Source: Triglochin maritima (Eukaryota; Streptophyta; Magnoliopsida; Alismatales; Juncaginaceae). From it: DNA of 64,000 nt. Below, piece by piece: positions 27,567 through 40,187 of this stretch. The position numbers and the translations under genes were made by a program. The first letter of the stretch is position 1, and every line of letters starts with the position of its first letter. The stretch is from contig OY821777.1 in the NCBI GenBank assembly GCA_963682175.1, forward strand, positions 5,969,501 to 6,033,500, read 5' to 3'. The notes under the pieces were generated by a model. The model searched no databases and had not been told where the DNA came from. It was given only the letters and a program-made list of their open reading frames with translations.

Positions 27567-30500
27567 CTAATCACCGTTGATTACCAGCTCATTCATCGAG
27601 TGGCTTATTCCATTGTGGTCAACAATCTTGTGGAGCTGGGTCTCAATTATTTTAGTGATCTTTGATTCCTCAAGTTCTGAATCAGGCACTTTTACATGGA
27701 ACGAACCCTGCTTCAGGGGCAGCTCGGTCATTCTTTGTTGCCATTTGATGTGGTTATAGAGCTGCTGGTGGAAAGTATGGTCCAAAGAATAACAACAATC
27801 ATCTTGCTCACAACTTGAGGATCGAGATGATCCTTCTTTTCTACAGAAATGGGGAAGGGCTGAGTAATCCATTATCTGTAGGGATGCCAAACAAAAGTCC
27901 ACAACATCAATTAACTAGAGTCCTAAAAATAGTTTTAAAAATATATATAGACAACAACTATCCATTTGTGATAGTTATGAGTGATAGTGAACAACTATCC
28001 ATCCGTTATCTGCCTTGATTTTGTTATAAAAAATATAGACAACTACAATATTCCAACATATAAGCAACACATTATTTCTGTCCGGATGCATTCAAGTTTA
28101 CCATTTAAGATATAGATAACTATTCATTTATGATCACTGCACACAAGCTGTAATAAGATAATATAAAAGCAAGTTTGTAATTTTTGGATTTAATGTGTGA
28201 GAAGCAACTTCAATACTCTAGTGGTGAAACTGTCGTACAATCAAGAATAGAATTGTAATCAAACAAAACTCATGTATTATTACCATTTATAAAGAATACT
28301 TTTTTACCTTCAACAACTCATCACGGCCAGAGCCTTGGAGGACACACACTTTCTTCTTTGTTCTTTCTTGCAAAAGAGGCTTAACTGCCTGAAATAATTA
28401 ACTTTAATCTGTTAACATGAAGCCCCTAAATACCTTAATTTTCTTTTAATAAAACTAATAACATCAAAAAAAATACTAATAACATTAAGGCTGAAATATT
28501 GTTACCTTCCAACATGCAGAAAATACCATTGGAGCATTAACTATATAATATGTGTCAGTTTTCTCTGGGTAGTTGAGATCGTCAACCGTGGATATGGTTG
28601 TTAATAGCTGCAGTTGACAAAACCAATTCAGCAAAGGAATCTTGTTATAGAGAAAAGGATAAAATAAATATAAAGATCATTTCCAGGAACAAATTAATCG
28701 GAAAACTATCAAAGTTTCAATCCTTGTAACTGACTAAATACATAATCCTTCATTGGAATTGTGGACAGACCAGCAAAGCAAATTGGTCTATATCTACTGA
28801 GAATGCAGGGGCAGAATCGGGGGCAATTGCCTTTCCTGGAATTTTTATAGTAGTACTATACAATGTTTTCCAATAGTGTAATATACAAAATATCACGGGG
28901 TAGTCACCCTCCCTGAAATTTTGGAATTATTTAAGATAGTAATATACAATATTTTTCAAAAGGTATAACAAAACATCATGAGGGTGGGCATCCCTCTTTT
29001 TTTAAATTTTGAAAATTTTAAGGAACTAGTAATATACAACATTTTTCTAAAAAAAATGTTATTCTTCTTGATATTTCTCTACTTTGACGAATTCTTTCTT
29101 ACTTTCAGTATTTGTATTTTCTAAGAGTTGAACTAATATCATGTGGAGTGGGTACTGACCCCTACTTTTTATTAATTTTGAAATAACAACTAGACTCAAA
29201 TTGTAAGACAAACTCGGATGACTTACTAAAGGAAGTGCACTTATTTTGTGTCACATATGAAATTGTGATTCATCATTTTGAGTCGTTATACTTTGTCATA
29301 AATACAAAATTTCAAGATTTAAACAACCATTTCAATGAAAGAAAAGAAATACATAATTATTCATTTGCATGTCGTATCCATTTAACAGAATATTATCCTA
29401 ATGAATTCTCCACTATAGATCATGTCAGATTTTTAATGAGATTCAAACACATATCTTGGACATGGGTAGTTCGGGTGACTTTTGTAACTAGAAAAAAATT
29501 GGTGTTTTAGCAAAGAAAATGGTTGCAACTGCAATCGTTGAAAGATCATTTTCGACAATAAATATTAGTAAAAACCGTTTGCGTAATCGAATAGAAGACC
29601 ATTGATTGAACGACAATTTGGTGGCTTATATTGAAAATGATTTACTTTGTAAAGTTAACGATGAGGTAGTCGTGTATTTTGAAAACTCGTGAGACCAATC
29701 GTAATTTTATATAATTATATATTAATCTTTTCCTTTTATGTTTTCGGCTTTTCGCCCCCTGAACAAAATTCCTAGTTCCGCTACTACTATGATGACTTCT
29801 AGACATTCTTTGGACAGTTCTAGATAACATGTTTGTGACACATACTGCCTTTCCAATAGATAATCGTAAGGAATAAGTAACCAATATCTTACAAATTGTT
29901 AAATCATATACTGCTTTAAGCCAATCAGTAAAATAATATTTGAAGAAATACTTCTCAATTCTCATCAATCTAATGTCCAAAATCATCGAACATTTTATCC
30001 TTTGAGAAATTACTACAAAGACGAATAATAAAACTACAAGAGAAAAATGAGCATTTCAAAATTATGAGTTCCAGTGTATATGGAAACATGCAAAATATGC
30101 AATATACACAAGGTGCTACTGACCTTGACTTGATTTAGTGCTGAAAGCCTCAGTCCTGTCATATCTAGAACCTTCACGCAAGTACCAATATGTCGTTTGT
30201 GCTGCAATGTAGCAGAAGGCTACAGAAGACGCAAGACAAGAGTTAATTGACTGAAATAGTAAACATCTCAAACCCATAGAGGTATGAAGAAAACAACCAA
30301 AACACATAAGTCTCACCAGAACTACACGGTCTCGGTACTCATTTATTTGAATGTGTGACTGAAGGTAATAATGGGCCTACAAAAAATGAATCAAAGAAAA
30401 GCAGCTCAAACTTCTGATATTCAAACATCAATCCGAAACAAAAATAAAAATCACCACAAACTTCTTGTACACAGAACAATTGATTCTAGGAAAGCCCGCG

Positions 30501-33179
30501 AATTTACAATCTTGAATCAAATAATCCATGCGAATTGTATAAAGATAACTTAATGCTGTGCATTTAATGACGCCCCAAAAAGTTATTTTGCTTAACTAGA
30601 AAGAAAGAAGGAAAAAAACCTAGTCTTAACTTTCAGAATCACTTTCTTCAAGAAAAAGAACACATAATTGACATTCATATAGCTGAACACTTTAAATTTA
30701 GCTAAGCAAAGAGATCATTATAAATACGAAACCCTAAAAGCAAAAATATCAAAGAGCAATCGACTATAAAATTCTTACAGATGCTTTATTGAATGTACTG
30801 AGTCCAACACCAAGGGCAAAAACAGGTAATCCCTGGAGAAAAGGTGAAACAAGTATTTATCAGTATATAAAAAGCAAAATATATCATGTAAAAAGTGATT
30901 TTTTCCAGCAGTATGTAAAAAGTGATGTTAGGAGCATTTCTTGGCTAAGAATACCGCTAGTACAAACCTAAAACCTTTTCCCATATATATAAAATATCTT
31001 AACTGAGGTAAGAGAATTATTAAACCTAATAACATGGAGGTAAAATGATGACACGAGATCCACAAAATTCAACAAGGAAAAGAATTTTGAATTTTTGAGT
31101 GTGACTAATCATGTGTAGATAGTAGATATTTGATCTTCTGTGGCTCAACGATTGGGGTTCAAACTGGAGATTCAAGAATAATAGATGTTAATACCGAAAA
31201 CAAACAAGTGAATAAGTTTAATATTGAGAGCTAAGAAGCATAGGAGATTATATTAAACATTACTAGATTGAGGAAAACATCAAACTATTAAATTTTAAAA
31301 TGAGTCAATGGCCCTACCTCTTTAGAGTACCCAGACAACCCTATAAGTTGAGAATATCGTATAGCTCTGTATAAATCAGGTGGTACAATAGGCTTCTGTG
31401 TCACGAACAAAATTGTGAGCAGAATTTTATTAGTACATCAGGTAGAAAAGAGAAAACCATAGTGCCAAACAATAAATAAAAGAAATGTTAGTCATGATCA
31501 AGGTAAAAGAGATGGAAGATATTACATGACAGAGTACTCACAGTCAATATGTTATCAATCTCATTTTGTACTCTCCAGTTCAAACAATCCACAAGCTGCA
31601 CGGTCATCATATATATAAGACTATATCATATCATTAGGATGAGGATATGGGACTCAAGATATTGTTCTCAAAATGCACTAACCATTTTTTGAGCTTTGGA
31701 AACATTCCAATCCCTAGCCTTGAGAAAACGCACCAAGGTTTCATTTGGATATCCCTGATGCATATTCTGAAATAAAATGGAAAATGAGGTATAATTTCAC
31801 AAATTTATGCAGGCTCACGTCAACAAATCACCCAAAATACAAAAAGAAATTAAACAGAAATAAATGATAAAAAGTGAAAGTTTAGCAATAACCTCCAAGC
31901 AACTTAACAAATTATGACATACTGAACATGACAAATTTACAAGGACCAACACAATATAAATGCTCAGGGCAGTGCACTTCAATTTCATGCTAGATTCTAG
32001 AACAAATAGCAAGTGGCTGGCATCAACTTAACCATCCTTTGGAGATCCTAGGGGGCACCAAATTCTTATTGCATGAGTGCTATGACGAAAGGGTGAAAGA
32101 AATATGACCAACTTGATTCCACACAAATTGCAATTGCATCTCTTCTCATCATTGTGGAATCAACAAATCTTTAAATTTCCACTCCTCTCATCCCCTGACA
32201 ACTAGACGCATTATACACCTGCATAATCAGGGTTACGCACACAACCAGTTTTTAGCAAACTATAATTTGATCTCTCCATTAGGCTCTGTTATGTTGTTTT
32301 CCAGAGTAAATATCAATGAAAATCTGCTGTTTCTTTAATCTAGCCAATTATAAACTTTTAACTTGTTCACTGCATTCACCACTTTCCTCCTAGCTATTAC
32401 CATCTGAAAGCTTATTAACAAGTCCCATATCATGTTAAGATCACTTGATAGCTATTTGCTAGTTGCCACAAATTCTACACTGCAAGTACAATTTTTATTT
32501 GAGTCGTGATGTAGGAACAATTCAGTGTTAAAATCACTTGATTGTAATGCATCAGTATAAATTACATGGTAAATCCAATCCAACGTTCGAAATCACGATC
32601 TGACGGTCAAATTGAAAAAAAACGCAAGTGGAGCCACACTTCTATAAAACAAAACCCGATCGTATTCTAATACTCCTGAGTAATAAGTACCACATGCTCC
32701 AACAGAAACGACCTACTAGGCAGATCAACCCACCAAACACTAATCCAGAGAACACCATCCTTCCAAATTCCCACCATCACCAACTATCATACCAGAACCT
32801 CTCATCCTTCAAACCACACCATGCCGGCATCCAACTTACCTAACTAACAACTCAGTCAGCAAAGCTCAAAACAAGCACATTTCATCAAACAAAATAAATA
32901 CTCAAAAAAAACCGAAAACACAAGAAACAACTAAAACAAACACGGATCCAACCGAGAAAGGTCCAAACCTCTCACCTGAAACGTCTTCTGCAGCGGCTCG
33001 TCAACTGCAACCACCAACCGCAAACAAACCATATCAGAATCACGCAACGAGAACCAAAAAGATCCGAAATTTCCTCCAAAACAACGGTATCGGAACAAAA
33101 TGCGGGGCGATTTAGGGCGCGAACCTGCGTCTATGAGCGCTTTGAGCTGCTTCACGGCCTCCGGCGATCCGACCGCCAT
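27567..33179 (-). CDS. SEC14-like phosphatidylinositol/lipid transfer protein (CRAL-TRIO domain)
   Basis: Small soluble SEC14-family protein, expected to bind and exchange phosphoinositides and other lipids at membranes. Exons (complement): 33125-33179, 32976-33004, 31683-31766, 31542-31595, 31318-31395, 30779-30832, 30317-30376, 30124-30219, 28506-28607, 28308-28388 and 27567-27875. Phases join without a break to give 333 residues. CRAL-TRIO-N covers about 28-75 (GYPNETLVRFLKARDWNV) and the lipid-binding CRAL-TRIO domain about 80-235 (VLDMTGLRLSALNQVK, DDLNYPEKTDTYYIVNAP, LLQERTKKKV, then IMDYSALPHFCRKEGS). A short tail follows with no nodulin or GOLD domain, as in the ~325-residue Arabidopsis At1g55840-type proteins. 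For exon 8 I chose the acceptor giving PSATLQ because it restores the family spacing after RDRVVL. Intron 8 (28608-30123) contains a decayed hAT transposon. Confidence 0.9.
28805..29793 (+). mobile_element. Degenerate hAT transposon in intron 8 of the SEC14-like gene
   Basis: On the plus strand, antisense to the host gene, two decayed stretches resemble plant hAT transposases of the zinc-finger/HAT-dimerisation type. One, near 29275-29330, reads NTKFQDLNNHFNE. The other, near 29519-29690, reads MVATAIVERSFSTINISKNR, then a stop, then LVAYIENDLL: the hAT C-terminal dimerisation motif. The edges fit hAT-type inverted ends: caggggcagaa at 28806 and, inverted, tagtagcggaa near 29790. No convincing 8-bp target duplication remains. 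Stops and frame changes show it is dead. Confidence 0.7.
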
Positions 33180-33271
33180 TCCGACCCGAATCGCACCGTC
33201 CGACGCCGAAATCGACCGATCCGGAGGTGAATCTCGACCGAAAGTTGGAAATCGAGGTCGAAATTGGACTT

Positions 33272-33281
<10 letters not shown>

Positions 33282-33321
<40 letters not shown>
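33282..33321. repeat. (CT)20 microsatellite in the 5' leader/promoter of the SEC14-like gene
   Basis: Perfect CT dinucleotide run about 100 bp upstream of the ATG, appearing as GA repeats on the coding strand and preceded by imperfect tctccctctcc. GA/CT tracts in 5' leaders and core promoters are common in plants; an effect on expression here is only inferred. Confidence 0.9.
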
Positions 33322-33325
<4 letters not shown>

Positions 33326-34871
33326 AGTTGTGTGGTTCGGTTGCTCTCTTCTCCAGTCTTTTCAATAGAGGATGATAGGGTAATTTGCGGAATATGGACA
33401 GAACTTGTGGACACGTTGCGGATCCTCCTCGTCTTTTGGTGGAATGTGAATATGATGTTTTTGTGTAGAGTTGATGCTTGAAGTAGGAAGATATCACGAG
33501 TAGTTATTGCGGAATTTAAAATATATCCGATCAAGATAAACTTTTAGATTTTGAGTAGACGATGAGTTAAGATGAAATTGCTTCTGTCTTGAATATTTTG
33601 GCGGTGATATTTAGTCGTATCATGCGCGTACTATATGGCGATTTATGCAAATCATATAAATTATTTTATAAGTGGTTAATGGTTACGAAATATGTATTTG
33701 CACTTATTCTTCGTAGGATTTCATAATTAAAAATAATAATATATTGATTATCGAGCATGCTACTTGTGTCATTGAAAAAAGAAAGACGTGGATCTAAATG
33801 ATAGACACGTGAATATTCATAAATTAACATAATTCTTTTCTAAATTAGAAACTAATCAAGATTGATTTATCATATTCTGATGTGATAATATCTGGATCAT
33901 CGTTAAGAAAAATGTACCAGAGATCAAAAACAAATATTCACTTACCCATATATGCAAAAAGGCCGACATCTTTTTAAAATAGTTTGCAGGCAACTCGCAA
34001 AGTCGCAAGCCATAACTTGATTCCACTGGTTTGAACCTCGTGAGTAAAAAAATTAATCCAAATGCGGTGGGAATAATTGAGATGATGTCATGTGGGTCCC
34101 ACATGTTTTAATTTTTTTTGCACAATAAATAAATAAATAATCAGATCTGGTGTCTATTGGATGGAGTGGTCACTGACTCACTGGTCAGTGGTGGTGGCTA
34201 TATAGTGCACGCATTAAGTAAAAATCTAATAATATTTCAATATGATGTGTATTTAACTACTAAAAACTGCTTACTGCTAATACTGGTTTTACATCTTACT
34301 TACTAGTCTTCTTCTATTCAATAGTACTTATATTACCTATATCAGACGAAACTTGTGACTTGTGAGTTTGATTAAAAGATCGGTTAAAAAACAGAGCAAT
34401 TAAATTTGCTAATTATTCATTAAATTTATAAGTATGGGAAAGATGGTCTTTTAAGGTGGTTAGGTATGGGTTAAAGGGTATTAATTGATTTGTGAATTAT
34501 GTTGTAGTAATAGACTACATTGTATGTGATGTATACATGTTTGATTTTTACAAGTCTATTGACTTTGACAATAGACTACAAAAAAAAATCTCTCTAGTAT
34601 AAACAATATTCGTAGGCCTAAAACAACTTTCTTATCTTTGACGGTCAATCTAAAAGGTTCGAAACAACAATTTGGTTTGGTGAACCTAATAGGAGCATTC
34701 AATATTTTTAGCACACTTTGCTTTTAAATCCATTTTGCCTTTTGGTTGGTTAACCAGCACATTCAATTTTTCTTAACTTTGATTTGAAATTCATTCAAGT
34801 TGTAAAAAATAAATATCTAAATACCAAAGGAGTTTCACTTGCAAAATTCAGCTCTTCTTTTCAGGCTTTCT
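33322..34871. other. Gene-free spacer upstream of the tandem duplication
   Basis: AT-rich sequence with frequent stops on both strands. The proximal part presumably holds the promoter of the SEC14-like gene. I see no coding signal, and no repeat I can name. Confidence 0.45.
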
Positions 34872-35824
34872 AAATGCACATAAAGGCACTTTGGAATTCC
34901 ATAATACATCAAAAAGTATAACTACTAACTAACTAACTAACTGGAATTTCGACTTTTGAAAGGCCAATAAATCTTAAATATACTAAAACTTATACTCTAA
35001 CTTTTGGTGATTCTAAGGAATTAGATCCGGCCAATTCGCCAACTTAATCACCTCTTATTGCCAAACAAACACCTTAAATAATAGCCTGATTTATTTTGAC
35101 ATTTCTCCAAAACACGTGTATGGACTTAACCATGAAGAATAAAGTGACGGTTACTCCTACTAATAATATATTCTTCACATGATCATATAGAATACATTGC
35201 ATGGATCAAGATAGAGTATATCCTAAATTCTTTAATCAAGATAGCCGAAAGATAGAGTTCCAACATCTCAACTGTCTGATGTTACTGAAAGTGACATGAA
35301 ATAATGTTTGATTTGTACATTTGTATTCCACATGCGTAGAAAACTTATTCACATTCCTATTCCTATTCCATTTGAGGACAATGGAAATTAGAATAACAGT
35401 ATAAGACCACTAATTATAGCATTGTTTAAAGCCAACTTTATTAGAAGCAGCAAGCAGACAAGGAAAAAGTAGATATGTATTTAGGACTTCGAATCCAATC
35501 ATGAATTGCTTTATAAGATTTATTTCAAAGATAACGAGAAGTTGGATTTGTGAATGTGAAGGTGGAGTGAATGGGAAAACACTTGGTAGATGTTAAAGTA
35601 AGAGTCACAAATCTTCTCACTTTTTTATTGCAAAGTGATTGCATATCCAACTTTCTTTTCTCTTTTTAGGCTACCCATTCTCAATCATATTTAACCTCAG
35701 TATATATTCTCCCTTTCAAGTTTTTTTATCATATTTCTTTTTTTAATTTCTTCACTGGGATTATCTTTTTTTATTACATTTGAAGCATCCCTTTGAATTT
35801 GATTTTCTTTTAAAAAATAATCAA

Positions 35825-35914
35825 ATGTCAAAAAGGCGTATGAGTGTTAAGGTGAATTTGGATGCAACTCCCAAATATCAGCTTCTGATGAGAAATCAAT
35901 TTCTCGGAATGTGA
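35825..35914 (+). other. Short unrecognised ORF in duplication copy 1 (29 codons)
   Basis: Starts MSKRRMSVKVNLDATPKYQ and stops at TGA 35912-35914. The same ORF in copy 2 runs ten codons further. No family recognised, and chance is the simplest explanation. Confidence 0.2.
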
Positions 35915-36241
35915 ATCCAGGAACAACTTCTTCTTGAAAGTTGAGAGTTGTTTGGATATACAGAAGTCTTCTAGTAGTATGTGATGTCTTGTCAAAGGAA
36001 ATTTTTAAATTGTTTACAGACTACATTAAATAAAAAATTATTTTAAATGTTTTTTTGGATGAAGATATGTTTTAATTTTTTATATTTTTTGTAATTTTTT
36101 TAAACTCGGAATTGATCTATGTGAGAACTAAATTGGTCTAAACAAAATTACAATTTCGAATGACTTGAGAAGCTCTCCTATCTCAATTTCTCAATTCCAT
36201 TATAATTCCTGCATTGTTTTGCGTGTCAGAACTGATTCTAA

Positions 36242-36757
36242 GAGCATCCTTAACCATGTAAAAAACCCAGACGCCCAAGAAACCACCCGACACCTCAGAT
36301 TTTATATTAATAAAAAAATCGTAACCAACCAACCGGGTGGAATTTCGGGCACCCATCCGCCCGAAATTCCACCCCAGGCGCCTGGAGGCGTCTGGAGAAT
36401 GTGTTTGGTGGGGGCAGGTGTCCCCCCACCATTGGTCATCTTTTTTTTTATTTTTTTTATTTTGTGTTTAGAAAATGTTTTTAAAATCATTTAAAATCGT
36501 TTTTTCAAATATTTTTTTATGAAAATAAGTTTTTTATTTGTTTATATTTTCTATAATTTTTTGATAATTTTTCGTGTTTTGCCTAAAATTGATCCCGAAA
36601 TGACGTGTAGGGAAGAGAATGTAGGACGCTTGAGTTGTTTCTGGGTGTGGTTAAGAAAAATTTAGGGGGGTTGGTTTGAGCTGACGTGGTGGAGAGAGAA
36701 GCTGACGTGGCTGAGAGAGAAACCAGGGCGCCCGGAACTGCCTAGGCGCTTGTGCTC
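36242..36757 (+). mobile_element. MITE, PIF/Harbinger-like, in duplication copy 1
   Basis: 516 bp between TAA repeats at 36239-36241 and 36758-36760. The ends are GAGCA and TGCTC. It contains a perfect 16-bp stem (36335-36350 with 36359-36374, 8-nt loop, gggtggaatttcgggc) and a GC-rich block before a T-rich middle. No coding capacity. Assignment to the TAA-inserting Harbinger/Tourist type is inferred from the duplication and size. Confidence 0.65.
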
Positions 36758-39255
36758 TAAGAAGCTCCAAACAGGACATTGGCTAACACTGTAGCAGCGT
36801 CAGCTTTTGATGGGAGCTGATGGCTTTTGGACATCCAACCGGATCTAAGTAACGTGAGCATTAGGTATTAATTAAATACCTATATATTGCTTATAATTAA
36901 GGGAATTATTATATGTGCTTATAATATGGAAGGATATAATATTCTTCTCGGAGGATCTGCTTATTTGCAGTCACGATCTTATTCTTCATAGCAAAACACT
37001 CTGAGTGTTTGATCTTTAAGTTGTAATGTCCATCAAGGCATCAATCTTCAGGAAAAGACAATATAATATACACAAGTATCATCGGTTCATCGTCCATGCA
37101 ATAGTGATTTAGTGCATTTTCCATTTTGTGATTTCATTTGATGTCTTACTTATTAAATACTACTAAATAAGTTTAAATTTAGGAGCTTCTCATATGCATG
37201 ATCTCTGGTTCTTGATAACATCGAAGTGTTGCTTGAAACTTGCCAAAAGGATTAGATCACATCACTATCTATTTTTCAATTATAACTAATTATTTGTTAA
37301 AATATTCCCTTTAAGATGAAGTCATGAAAAAGCAGTATGGGTAGATGGCTTCATGCTTCGACAACTTATGTCAAATTAGAAAAGGTTTAGGTAAACTTTA
37401 CAACTTTAAATTCCTATTCGGAATTACAACAAATATTATAGTCCCACTCCTGATTCAGAAGAAATAAAACATATCACGTGCAAAACAATTTGTAAAATAT
37501 TGTGGAGATTGCCATCAGACTGTATTTTTAAATGCTAATGATTAGGGATTTAGGTCATCTGTTCAAATAAATTACTTTAACTTGCAAATATATATCATCC
37601 ATTTTGTCATGTTTACGTAAGAACTTTATAGCATGTTTTACTTTTATCATTGAAGCTAGATAACCTACGATTTTGACACTAGATTGTAAATTACACGGAA
37701 GTTCATATACCCTCCAAATTTACTTGATCAGCTTTCAAAAAGAATTTAAATTTGTGTGTGCTGTCGGTAGATTACTCTAGCAAGTTTTAGTAAATCATTC
37801 GAATTGGGTAATCAAAAATCCAAAAAGAACTAAAAGAAGAAGCCCCTTTCTGAGTCAACTTTATTCTTTTGGTGATGTGAATTGATGGTGTCGGTGTGGC
37901 AACAAACTTAGACATGCCACCATTATATATCACATGTGGAATCACAATCTCAAGTCAACTTGTTGGAGACGACTTACCAGCTCCAGTTGGGATTATTGTT
38001 CTGTAATAATTGAACATGTACGTTATTATTTATTATTATTATTTTAACTAGGTGGGAGACAATTTTTTGGGTGTATTTTTGGATGTCTTAGAAACTTAAT
38101 TTTTTTTAGCTTAAAAGACATGATTTGACATAAAGTAAAAAATTAATTTCTTGTTCAAATCAAAACTTAAATGATTTGACATGATTTGACCAAGAGCCAA
38201 AAGTTTATCTCACACCCATTTTTTTATTTTCATGGGAAAAATCAATTTTACCATCTTCAAATCTTCTTCAAAGGAGAAAGATCTCATAAATATTTATTTT
38301 CAACAACAACAAAATGCACATAAAGGCACTTTGGAATTCCATAATACATCAAAAAGTATAACTACTAACTAACTAACTAACTGGAATTTCGACTTTTGAA
38401 AGGCCAATAAATCTTAAATATACTAAAACTTATACTCTAACTTTTGGTGATTCTAAGGAATTAGATCCGGCCAATTCGCCAACTTAATCACCTCTTATTG
38501 CCAAACAAACACCTTAAATAATAGCCTGATTTATTTTGACATTTCTCCAAAACACGTGTATGGACTTAACCATGAAGAATAAAGTGACGGTTACTCCTAC
38601 TAATAATATATTCTTCACATGATCATATAGAATACATTGCATGGATCAAGATAGAGTATATCCTAAATTCTTTAATCAAGATAGCCGAAAGATAGAGTTC
38701 CAACATCTCAACTGTCTGATGTTACTGAAAGTGACATGAAATAATGTTTGATTTGTACATTTGTATTCCACATGCGTAGAAAACTTATTCACATTCCTAT
38801 TCCTATTCCATTTGAGGACAATGGAAATTAGAATAACAGTATAAGACCACTAATTATAGCATTGTTTAAAGCCAACTTTATTAGAAGCAGACAAGGAAAA
38901 AGTAGATATGTATTTAGGACTTCGAATCCAATCATGAATTGCTTTATAAGATTTATTTCAAAGATAACGAGAAGTTGGATTTGTGAATGTGAAGGTGGAG
39001 TGAATGGGAAAACACTTGGTAGATGTTAAAAGTAAGAGTCACAAATCTTCTCACTTTTTTATTGCAAAGTGATTGCATATCCAACTTTCTTTTCTCTTTT
39101 TAGGCTACCCATTCTCAATCATATTTAACCTCGTATATATTCTTCCTTTCAAGTTTTTTATCATATTTCTTTTTTTAATTTCTTCACTGGGATTATCTTT
39201 TTTATTACATTTGAAGCATCCCTTTGAATTTGATTTTCTTTTAAAAAATAATCAA

Positions 39256-39375
39256 ATGTCAAAAAGGCGTATGAGTGTTAAGGTGAATTTGGATGCAACT
39301 CCCAAATATCAGCTTCTGATGAGAAATCAATTTCTCGGAATGTGGATCCAGGAGCAGCTTCTTCTTGAAAGTTGA
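39256..39375 (+). other. Short unrecognised ORF in duplication copy 2 (39 codons)
   Basis: Same start as the copy-1 ORF, but TGG replaces the TGA, so it continues to QEQLLLES. The frame is also open upstream to 39073. No known small-peptide family fits. It could be a gene fragment or chance. Confidence 0.25.
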
Positions 39376-39679
39376 GAGTTGTTTGGATAGAAAGAAATCT
39401 TCTAGTAGTATGTGATGTCTTGTCAAAGGAAATTCTTAAATTGTTTATAAACTACATTAAATAAAAAATTGTTTTAAATGTTTTTTTGGATGAAAATATG
39501 TTTTTATTTTTTATATTTTTTGTAATTTTTTTAAACTCGGAATTGATCTCCAAATGATGTAAGAACTAAATTGGTCTAAACAAAATTACAATTTCGAATG
39601 AACTGAGAAGCTCTCCTATCCCAATTTCTCAATTCCATTATAATTTCTGCATTGTTTTGCGTGTCAGAACTGATTCTAA

Positions 39680-40187
39680 GAGCATCCTTAACCATGTAAA
39701 AAAACCCAGGCGCCCAAGAAACCACCCGACACCTCAGATTTTATATTAATAAAAAAATCGTAACCAACCAACCGGGTGGAATTTCGGGCGCCCATCCGCC
39801 CGAAATTCCACCCCAGGCGCCTGGAGGCGTCTGGAGAATGTGTTTGGTGGGGGCAGGTGTCCCCCACCATTGGTCATCTTTTTTTATTTTTTTTATTTTG
39901 TGTTTTTGTGTTTAGAAAATGTTTTTAAAATCATTTAAAATCGTTTTTTCAAATATTTTTTTATGAAAATAAGTTTTTTATTTGTTTATATTTTCTAGAA
40001 TTTTTTGATAATTTTTCGTATTTTGCCTAAAATTGATCCCGAAATGACGTGTAGGGGAGAGAATGTAGGACGCTTGAGTTGTTTCTGGGTGTGGTTAAGA
40101 AAAATTTAGGGGGTTGGTTTGAACTGACGTGGCGGAGAGAGAAGCTGACGTGGCTGAGAGAGAAACCAGGCGCCGTTAACGGTGTTG
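39680..40187 (+). mobile_element. MITE, PIF/Harbinger-like, in duplication copy 2
   Basis: Counterpart of the element at 36242-36757, between TAA at 39677-39679 and TAA at 40188-40190. The hairpin stem is intact (39774-39789 with 39798-39813). The right terminal 35 bp or so differs from copy 1: it runs cgccgttaacggtgttg instead of the ggaactgcctaggcg, then ttgtgctc, of copy 1, although the sequence on both sides matches. Confidence 0.65.

Larger units (their letters stand above)
34872..38311 (+). repeat. Tandem segmental duplication, copy 1 (about 3.44 kb)
   Basis: From AAATGCACATAAAGGC at 34872 to CAACAACAACAA before 38312, this segment recurs head-to-tail immediately downstream. By eye the copies are nearly identical, with scattered substitutions and small indels (for example an extra agcaagc near 35447 in copy 1). 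Copy 1 contains a MITE (36242-36757) and only the left half of a second MITE (from about 38070). No recognisable gene lies inside. Confidence 0.95.

Noticed and set aside
30124..30201. Exon 8 of the SEC14-like gene starting at the CATTGCAG acceptor (HKRHIG)
   Set aside because: It keeps the frame but drops six residues. The upstream TCTGTAG acceptor gives PSATLQ, which matches family spacing after RDRVVL.
36165..36494. 109-codon ORF over the MITE in duplication copy 1
   Set aside because: It runs through the MITE hairpin and a T-rich tract. The peptide is low complexity and is broken in copy 2.
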